The position numbers and the translations under genes are program-made. Below the pieces are notes generated by a model. The model did not search any database. It was not told where the DNA came from and was given only the letters and a program-made list of their open reading frames with translations. From Conidiobolus incongruus B7586 (taxonomy: Eukaryota; Entomophthoromycota; Entomophthoromycetes; Entomophthorales; Conidiobolaceae), in the NCBI GenBank assembly GCA_000697335.1, contig JNEM01013795.1, positions 1 to 41,098 of the forward strand: a stretch of 41,098 nucleotides of DNA. The letters run 5' to 3'. Below are positions 34,301 through 41,098 of this stretch, one piece after another (positions within the stretch are counted from its first letter, which is position 1; the number at the start of each line of letters is the position of its first letter).

Positions 34301-35370
34301 AAATTATCATCATCAACAAAATTTTCACAATTGTCATATCATATTTCAATAACAAATCTACCAAAATTGATATAATAAAATTGTTATTAATAACAATATT
34401 TTTAGTAATTTCAATAAAATTAAAATTATTTATATCATATATTTTCAAACTAATCATATTCATTTTAACTAGTTTAGAACTATTAAATAAATAATAAATT
34501 TCTATATGTGGATCTAAATTAAATTTGAACATTTTCTATAATACACATCCTTCAGAGTATTTTAATTTAACTATTTTTAGTAATTTTCTTTTGAAATAAT
34601 TTGGAAAATTAATTTGTTTTCTTGTATTATTCATTATATAATGAATTTGGAATTATATTATATTACTCAAATAATATAAAAAAATTAACTTTATTTAATA
34701 AAATATATTAATAATTAAGAATATTTTTCTTAATTGACAGTTCAAAAATAAGTCCTCAAACTTGCCCAATGAATATATAAGGATTGATAAAAATATTGTT
34801 GTATGATGAAATACTAAAAACTATTAAATATAATATATTGGTTTAAAAACTTTACTAAATATTCATATAATTAATATTAACTACGAAGTTTAAATATTGC
34901 AATATGTTTATGTAATAAATTATTTCATCTATTATCGAGATTTAGCCTTGCAAAACCAAGTTTGATCATTATCTGCTGTTAAATCACGACTAGGTTATAC
35001 AAATTAAATCATATCAAATGAGACAAATATTAAAAATCAAGGCTTAATATCTATAATAAAGGATCTTTCTGTACTTTGAGTACTTTTTCAGTTTGATCAT
35101 ATAATGATCTGATCTTTATATGAACTAAAATTGGTCAAATAAAATACGAAAAAACTTAATCATTTCTCTCTGTGCCACTGCAATTGATCAAAATAGACTC
35201 ACTCCACATATATTCTTATCCAATCGAAATGGGAAATATAAGTTGAATTTGGTAGTGACAATTTAATTCAAGAAGTGGAATTCTAGTTTATAATAAAGAG
35301 TTTAGTATAAAATAGAATGATAAAATGTTAGTTTATTTTATAAATAATATTAAATAATATACAAAATAAA

Positions 35371-36398
35371 ATGACTTCAACTAGAACTGCTGAATTCCCT
35401 GTTGACAGCGAAGGACGTGTCCACCACGTCGGTGTCAAGCCTGGCGACGTTGCCAACCGTGTCATTACTGTTGGTGATCCCGCTAGAGCTTACAAATTGG
35501 CTCAATATTTAGACGAACCCAAGGAAAAGCTTTTAATTGTTAGCTCCAGCAGGGGTTTCTTAACTATTACCGGTCACTTTAACCAAGTCCCTGTTTCTAT
35601 CGTCGCTATTGGTATGGTAAGTAGTATTCAATATGAATCTAAATCATCATTATTTAAATTCGAAATTATTTCATTTAGGGTGTTTCTATGATGGACTTTT
35701 TCGTTAGAGAAGTACGCTCTGTTGTCCAAGGACCCATGTTGATCGTTCGTTTTGGCTCATGTGGTGGTATTGGTCCTGATGCAACTATTGGTGCCTTGAC
35801 TTTAGCTTCTGAATCTGCTTTCTGCTACAGAAACTACGATCACTTCTGTAACCCTGAACAGACTCAACCCTATTTCTTATCTCAACCTATTAAGGGTGAT
35901 GAAGCTTTTGAAAAAGAAGTAGTTTATTCGAATTATATCCATTCAATATATATTTAAAGTCTTTTTAGTTTAGAAAGGTTGTTGGCGATGAAATCAAGTT
36001 AGTTTCTGGTTTAAATGTTACTTGTGATTCTTTCTATGGCAGCCAAGGTATGATTCTTTTAATTATCTTCAATAATTTTATTTATTAAATGAATCAAACT
36101 AATATAATTATTTAATTGTTTTATAGGAAGACCCGATCCCAACTTTTCCGATAACAATACCAACCAAGTTGACTGGATCAAGAGCGTCTACCCTCAAGCT
36201 ATCAGTTTAGAAATGGAAAGTTATATGCTTTACCACTTGGGACACTGTGCCTTAGCCAAAGATGTTAGAACTTTCGCCTTCCATATGGTTTTCGCCAACC
36301 GTTTGACCAATGTCTTTATTGAAGATTCAGTTAGAGATGAATTAGAGCCTAAAGTTTCCAAGTTCGCTTTACAAGCTTTAGCCAACACTCAATTATAA
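35371..36398 (+). CDS. uridine phosphorylase-type nucleoside phosphorylase
   Basis: Four exons: 35371-35616, 35679-35918, 35969-36047 and 36127-36398; introns 62, 50 and 79 nt; 278 residues. PNP/UDP phosphorylase superfamily: it uses phosphate to split uridine (or a related nucleoside) into base and ribose-1-phosphate for salvage. Motifs: VITVGDPARAYKLAQYLD (phosphate-binding Gly-Asp-Pro region), SSRGFLTITGHF, IVRFGSCGGIGP (the R-x-G-x-x-GG phosphate site), DSFYGSQGR, and ISLEMESYMLYHLG (substrate-site Met-Glu). The acidic EMES motif and the F-Y/QGR element favour uridine phosphorylase over purine nucleoside phosphorylase, but specificity is inferred. G+C is the highest in the window and codons are C-ending rich, suggesting strong expression. 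The intron 2 acceptor is the first TTTTTAG, giving EKEFRKVVGDE. Confidence 0.9.
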
Positions 36399-36951
36399 GT
36401 GTATGTATTATATCTTTAAAACATTGATTAAAAGCGTTGTATAATCAATTTAATATATGTGACCAGATCTTATTTTTAGAGAAATAGTTTTTTAATTAGT
36501 GAGTTAATTTTAAACAATTATGTATTCAGTTTTTATCATATTTAATAATTTTTTGATATATAAAATTTTTATTATCTTTCAATAATCACTGCATATTTTG
36601 GTCATATTTTGCAAATCTTCTAAATATCAGAAAATTCTGGAATATCATTTCTTTTGTCATCGATGCTCAATTTGATAATCAAACAAAGAAATGGAATATA
36701 AATATATAAATTATAAAGAAAAAATGTTCGGAATATGAAATAGAGTTAATAAATTGTTATTTTGTGGATATGAATTGATAAATAAAGATAATTATTCAAG
36801 TATTAAAATAAAAAAGTTAAATTATATAATAGAAATTAGTGAATTTGAAGAAAAAAGAAATTTTGGAAGAGTAAACAAAGAGAATATTATTTTAATTATT
36901 TTAATTATTTCATTAAATTAAAAATTTATCGAGAATTATATAAAATCAATT
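36399..36951. other. AT-rich 3' intergenic region
   Basis: Downstream of the phosphorylase gene. Nothing distinctive seen. Confidence 0.5.
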
Positions 36952-37522
36952 TGTGACACTTATTATCTAATGGATACCTTCTCTCACTCAAAATCACTAC
37001 CAAATCACCGATCATCCCAATTAAGCCATATAAATAATCTCAACCAGTTGTGAATAAGGCTCTAAACCCTTGATATCACAATACCTACATGACCACGCTA
37101 TTCATCCGTGATAGCCTATTTATGCCAACACTTTCCACTCAGTCCAAGAGAGGACTTTCTATTCTACTCTACAAATAAACCTTATTTTCCTATTAAAAAC
37201 CTGCTCTCAAAACCTACTCAAGGGGCCACTTATAGCTTCACTTGAGACATATTCTATTATCCGTTTGCATTCATCCCTATTGATATTCTGTGATTTTGCC
37301 TTCCCAGTATGTCAAATCCTCACACTGCCACTACTACTGCTGATTTAGTCGCCCTCTTTAATGCCCCATTCAACAGTAATCATGGTCGGATAGCCAGGGA
37401 ACTGATCATCGGCAGTCTACCTCAGTTTGTAGGCACAATGCTTCACAATCTGGCTTACACAATGGCTATGTCAGTATCCTCGATGATGCTCAAGCAGCTA
37501 ATAACCGTGACACAATTATTAA
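36952..37522 (+). mobile_element. possible LTR-retroelement relic beside tRNA-Glu
   Basis: A sharply bounded island of normal G+C inside A/T-rich DNA, ending exactly where tRNA-Glu begins. Its left edge starts with TGTGACAC, and a TCACA lies at 37076-37080, so 36952-37080 has the TG...CA inverted ends of an LTR, with TATAAATA inside. A GTGACAC recurs at about 37507. A short protein-like stretch of unknown family lies within. Insertion just upstream of tRNA genes is typical of Ty1/Ty3-like elements. It is broken and far too short to be whole; age cannot be judged. It could equally be a different kind of sequence. Confidence 0.25.
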
Positions 37523-37594
37523 TCCGATATGGTCCAGTGGTTAGGATTTCTCGCTTTCACCGAGACGGCCAGGGTTCGATTCCCTGTATCGGAG
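37523..37594 (+). tRNA. tRNA-Glu (TTC)
   Basis: A 72-nt cloverleaf without intron or CCA. Perfect acceptor stem TCCGATA/TATCGGA, discriminator G, anticodon stem TCTCG/CGAGA with loop CTTTCAC (anticodon TTC), and T arm CAGGG TTCGATT CCCTG. Box B GGTTCGATTCC is canonical. Short T-runs follow at about 37608 and 37627. Confidence 0.96.
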
Positions 37595-38566
37595 TAGTAG
37601 AGGTTCAATATTTTCTTAAACTAACACTTTTTTATATATTTTATATACTACTTTTCTTTCTTTTTAAATTCATTTCTAAATACACTATCCATTCTGATGT
37701 TTTTAAAGATTTTGCATTTGAATTTTATATGACTAAAAATGATTTTAATACAAACTCTAATATCCTATTTGAATGTATCTAGATTACTTTTAAATGGTGA
37801 AAATCATCGATTTTTTTAATACACTAATTTTCAATTTAATTACTGAAAAGTATTAAATTATTAAAAACCAGAGATTGAGATAAAAAATTGGTATATGATA
37901 AGCAGTAGACTAGAATGATATAATCTATAAATAATAACGTTATAATATATTAAAAAGTGAACTTAAATGCAATATGCTTGTAAAGTTCCAATAAATATAT
38001 TATATAAATCAAAATTTTTGGCCCAATAAAATTTAATAATTTACAATTTAAAAAGTTGTTTAAAATTGAAGAATTTTTTAATAATCATTTTTTCACCAGT
38101 TTTATTTAGGTTTGAACATAGATCTCGAAGTTAAAGATCAAAAAAAATTATTAAATATCAAATAGTATCTAGATAATATTTCTCAACAAAGCCGGGAACA
38201 AATATAATTAGCTAGTATATGAATTGCGTAATGACTACTAGAGCCTTCTATAATTACTGTTTATTAGCAAAAATATAAACATTACAAAGCAGAATTATTT
38301 AATTATAATCTTAGATTACCAAAAGTTGTACAAAAAACTCTGATTTTAGTTGAATATTCCTAATTAATAATGCGCTATAAAGCATTATACTTTTACTGAA
38401 AGTTGGATTCAATTAATAATATTTGAACAATAATTAAAATTTATATCCTTTGATAAATATCCTGAAAGTAAAAAACAAAATATTAGATCAAAAATGAGTA
38501 AGAAATATAATTGAAATTAAACCAATTATAATAAAATAATTAATATAATCAGTGCTAATAAATATA
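37595..38566. other. AT-rich intergenic region
   Basis: Between tRNA-Glu and the PARN stop. No gene recognised. Confidence 0.6.
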
Positions 38567-40123
38567 TTAAGATTTAACATTAAACCAATTTTCCCAACTT
38601 GTAATTTGAATATTTCTACAATTTTGAACCCAATCGTGAATAATGCAATCGTCATCGTCTTCATCGCGCTTTTCGTGAGGAAAGGGTAATTGCATTAGAT
38701 TCCAAATGTCCTGTAACCGACCTTGGGGAATTGAATCTGGATTAAATGGAGTCTCTAGACTTTCAACGTCAATAATCAACCAATAGCTGCAATCGTCCAC
38801 ATAGGAATATTTGTGGGCGGGTAAAGACCTGAAAATTTTTCTTAATCTGGATATATCAATATTGTGGGGGATATTATGTATTAAGAAGTAATTGTTGCGT
38901 AATTCTAACTTGGGATCGGGACCTGTCAAGTTGATGGATTGACGAAGGCATTTTGATTGGTAGAGTTGATTGATATAAGGTCCCATTATCTCTTCAAATT
39001 GGCTTGCAATTGGAAATGGAAAAGGAAACGAGTAATTGGGATTGTCTTTTAAGAATTTGTCGAAAACGTAGCACCAAAGCCTGGAAAAGATTTTCCCAGT
39101 ACAAAATGCATCATATCCAGCATTATGATATGTCTTTTTTACCATTGAAGCCATTGAAGAACATATTTCTACCTTGGGACCAATATCGACAAAAGGGGAT
39201 TTCCCAACAAGCTCATTCAATCTGGTTAAATCTGTTTTACTGTTTACAAGGTCTTTTAAGTCGGGGTGAAATATACTTAGATACTTGGTATCAACAATCG
39301 AGACAAATCTTTCATGAGTTATTTCCTTCCATTCTTCGAGGGTTGGAGGGAGAGGCTCGTAAAAATGATGAATTAAAAACATTAAATCAAGATGACAATT
39401 ATGGCCAATCAAAGGCTTCCAATTATTAACCAATAGCTTCATTACTCGTTGTACATGAGTGACTGGTGGTGGGTTAGAAGCATCACAAAGATATAGTTCA
39501 ATACTTTTTGGATGTGTTACATAGCTAAAGTTGTTTCCAAGGATTGATTTAGCGTGATATAAGATTAGTTTGTTTGTATAGTGATTTCTAGAATCAAATT
39601 TCAATGGAATATGCTGGTTAGGTCCATTGAACCATTCAGTTATTTTATCAATAATATTTTTAACCCTTGCTTCATTGTGCTCTTTGGCTAATTTGAAAGA
39701 AATATATTTTGGTGGCTTTTCTAAATTCAAAGGTTGATATTGTCTAGAGTATCGAATCCCATCGGTGACCCATTTGTTTAGATCTATCCCATTTTTCACT
39801 AAAAATGCTAATGCGTCAGTACTTACCATAAAAGACTTGTTTTCGTTTTCAGGATAGAGATAGAAAGTAAAAGGATTTACTACCAAGTCTCCAGTGTTTA
39901 AGTCACTTCTAAAAGTGCATATACCGAACTGGATTGGTGCGAACGATGTAACAGCTTCCCTAATCATTTGATATCTTTCTTCTAAGTTTTGTGAAGATTG
40001 GTAATCATGTTGTGAGAAGTGAATACCCGACATTTCGAAATCAAAGCTGATATATTCTGCATTTTGAATGGAATGCCTAATTTTTGGAAAATATTGATTA
40101 AAATTATGCTTTGTAATTTCCAT
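38567..40123 (-). CDS. PARN: poly(A)-specific ribonuclease PARN (DEDDh, CAF1 family)
   Basis: Intronless 518-residue protein. It removes poly(A) tails 3' to 5' from mRNAs and trims small RNAs. DEDDh residues: Asp28 and Glu30 in SFDFEMSG (the same numbers as in human PARN), Asp246 in GHNCHLDLMFL, Asp338 in HNAGYDAF, with His333 as the general base. Residues about 150-220 correspond to the R3H insertion of PARN. A C-terminal RRM-like domain occupies about 411-455 (NYFLIHNIP as RNP2-like, YWLIIDV as last strand). The tail has an acidic RDEDDDD run, then NIQITSWENWF. PARN is absent from S. cerevisiae but occurs in many other fungi. PNLDC1 is a close alternative, but the RRM-like end favours PARN. 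Confidence 0.9.
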   Translation of the reverse strand: MEITKHNFNQYFPKIRHSIQNAEYISFDFEMSGIHFSQHDYQSSQNLEERYQMIREAVTSFAPIQFGICTFRSDLNTGDLVVNPFTFYLYPENENKSFMVSTDALAFLVKNGIDLNKWVTDGIRYSRQYQPLNLEKPPKYISFKLAKEHNEARVKNIIDKITEWFNGPNQHIPLKFDSRNHYTNKLILYHAKSILGNNFSYVTHPKSIELYLCDASNPPPVTHVQRVMKLLVNNWKPLIGHNCHLDLMFLIHHFYEPLPPTLEEWKEITHERFVSIVDTKYLSIFHPDLKDLVNSKTDLTRLNELVGKSPFVDIGPKVEICSSMASMVKKTYHNAGYDAFCTGKIFSRLWCYVFDKFLKDNPNYSFPFPFPIASQFEEIMGPYINQLYQSKCLRQSINLTGPDPKLELRNNYFLIHNIPHNIDISRLRKIFRSLPAHKYSYVDDCSYWLIIDVESLETPFNPDSIPQGRLQDIWNLMQLPFPHEKRDEDDDDCIIHDWVQNCRNIQITSWENWFNVKS

Positions 40124-40560
40124 TACTATTCATTAAGCTTTAATTTCATTTATAGACAGTGTGACTTATATTTAATAAATTCACTATGACTCGCATTTAA
40201 AGTATTAATCTAAAATTTAATCAATTAAAATTTTATGGGATTTGATTAATTTTTTAATAAGTATATTCATTATATATATATATATATATATATTAAATAT
40301 TGAATAAGCTTGAAAGATAATATTATATAAGAATTATGTTTTTGTTGTTATTCATTATTCAAAAATAACACAGATTTGTTAAATAATAAGATTGTAACCT
40401 AATCCAGAAAATTTCAATTTTTTATAGTATAATAATTTATTAAGTATATATTTAAATTTATTTCATATAAATTTAATAGTTTACTTATAAAACTAAAATA
40501 TTCAAAATTTGTGAAAATTTGAAGATTTTACTAAATAGATTTTAACCAATATGGCTACTA
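40124..40560. other. AT-rich upstream region of PARN
   Basis: Contains an (AT)n run at 40271-40293. No gene seen. Confidence 0.5.
40271..40293. repeat. (TA)n microsatellite
   Basis: About eleven TA units just upstream of PARN. Confidence 0.8.
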
Positions 40561-40619
40561 GAATAATAAAAAATTCAATATTAAAATATATAAGTATTAT
40601 ATAAATTTTATATTTAAAC

Positions 40620-41005
40620 ACTATTAATATAGAATTTAAATTATAATAAGTTTTATACTCAAAATTAAATATAATATTTGATATATAAAATACTTAAATA
40701 AATAATTTAAAATTGATATTTTCTTTAATAATTAATAATTTTTAATTTTATATTTGATAAATTTTATATATTTAAAAATTAGTTTTTTTTATTAAAAATT
40801 AAATTTGATATTTAATAAACTAATTTAATTTATAAAAATTTTCTATTTTTTAGTTTATTTTTTAATTACTAAAAGTAGATATAATTACATAAATTATAAT
40901 CTACTAGATTTACTAAATATGGTAGTTTTTTTTTCAATTTTTTAAATAAAAAATCTTTAATAGTATTAGCTTTATATAATTAAAGATTATTATACAAAAT
41001 AATAT
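40620..41005 (+). repeat. AT-rich dispersed repeat, copy B
   Basis: Inverted relative of 10500-10910, sharing the exact TACTAAATATGGTAG block at 40911-40925 and flanking blocks. The family appears again after the mosaic end at 41025-41098. Extremely A/T-rich, no coding capacity; boundaries approximate. Confidence 0.55.
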
Positions 41006-41024
41006 CTGTCTCTTATACACATCT
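41006..41024. other. Tn5 mosaic end (Nextera adapter) left in the assembly
   Basis: The 19 bases CTGTCTCTTATACACATCT are the exact complement of the hyperactive-Tn5 mosaic end used in tagmentation libraries. A chance 19-mer match in such A/T-rich DNA is negligible. The sequence on either side is the same repeat family, so this is best read as an untrimmed adapter or false join. Confidence 0.95.
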
Positions 41025-41098
41025 TTAATTAAAAAATAATTTATTTTATTAAATACTAAATTTGATATTTTATATATTAGTTAAATTTTTTTTCTATA
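41025..41098 (+). repeat. second partial repeat copy after the adapter, linkage doubtful
   Basis: 41040-41098 resembles 40783-40850: both run TTATTAAA, then TAAATTTGATATTT, an A/T stretch, TTAAATTT/TTTAATTT and TTCTAT. The assembly seems to step back into another copy of the repeat after the adapter. Confidence 0.5.

Larger units (their letters stand above)
30846..35370. other. 4.5-kb AT-rich divergent intergenic region
   Basis: Lies between PRO3 (-) and the uridine phosphorylase (+). No gene supported; open frames at 34163-34375 and 34290-34532 look like chance. Small G+C-richer spots occur at about 30935-31020, 31230-31320, 31480-31640, 33030-33130, 33890-34000 and 34950-35230. Two have clear inverted repeats and are listed separately. 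A CCAAT occurs at about 35220, some 150 bp before the phosphorylase start. Confidence 0.6.

Noticed and set aside
34163-34532. Two opposite open frames of 70 and 80 codons
   Set aside because: Ile/Asn/Leu-rich translations of A/T-rich DNA on both strands at once; no motif.
37309-37782. 157-codon open frame running through tRNA-Glu
   Set aside because: Its middle is the tRNA itself and its end is A/T-rich chance translation; it cannot be one protein-coding gene.
38996-39429. 141-codon plus-strand frame opposite PARN
   Set aside because: Antisense shadow of a catalytic-domain region that is clearly coding on the minus strand.
1-41098. CRISPR arrays, bacterial operons or an organellar origin
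   Set aside because: Spliceosomal introns, nuclear-type tRNAs and eukaryotic gene families rule these out; no spaced direct repeats were seen.

Overview
This is a eukaryotic nuclear window, most likely from an early-diverging, very AT-rich fungus. Genes are compact and carry short introns, mostly 43-55 nt, with GTAA-type donors and TTAG/CTAG-type acceptors. Both tRNA genes lack an encoded CCA. The protein set is fungal: Nma111-type double HtrA protease, Atg29, and a YIL108W-type metallopeptidase relative with a jacalin-like lectin end. A complex I assembly factor and a mitochondrial tRNA-modifying GTPase show a respiring mitochondrion with its own translation. Retention of EndoU, PARN and HFM1/Mer3 argues against Saccharomyces-like yeasts and microsporidia. 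I cannot name the species. Near the right edge lies an exact copy of the 19-bp Tn5 mosaic end used in tagmentation libraries, so the last ~90 bases are probably an assembly artefact.

Layout, left to right: EndoU ribonuclease (-, runs off the left edge); a 4.3-kb AT-rich desert; Aurora kinase (-), divergent from a metallopeptidase-like/jacalin gene (+); a 1.7-kb AT-rich gap with a dispersed repeat; a GPALPP-motif protein (+); a small Cys-containing ORF (-); a six-exon NDUFAF2-like complex I assembly factor (+), convergent with a six-exon ATG29 (-); tRNA-Phe (+); NMA111 (+, seven exons), which meets the mitochondrial GTPase MSS1/GTPBP3 (-, eight exons) tail to tail 117 bp apart; HFM1/MER3 meiotic helicase (+, 33 exons, 32 tiny introns); pyrroline-5-carboxylate reductase (-); a 4.5-kb gap; uridine phosphorylase (+, four exons); a GC-richer island ending at tRNA-Glu (+), possibly an old LTR-element relic; PARN (-); and an AT-rich repeat carrying the mosaic end.

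The genes are unrelated housekeeping, meiotic, RNA-decay and mitochondrial functions rather than one cassette. Several were assembled here exon by exon by matching splice phase to family motifs, because simple ORF calling breaks them up: NDUFAF2-like, ATG29, MSS1, HFM1, and the first exon of the metallopeptidase-like gene. The points most worth a second look are the internal Tn5 end, the apparent loss of the zinc motif in the metallopeptidase-like protein, a one-base frame break in NMA111, and the extreme intron density of HFM1 together with an apparent length rule for choosing the 3' splice site.
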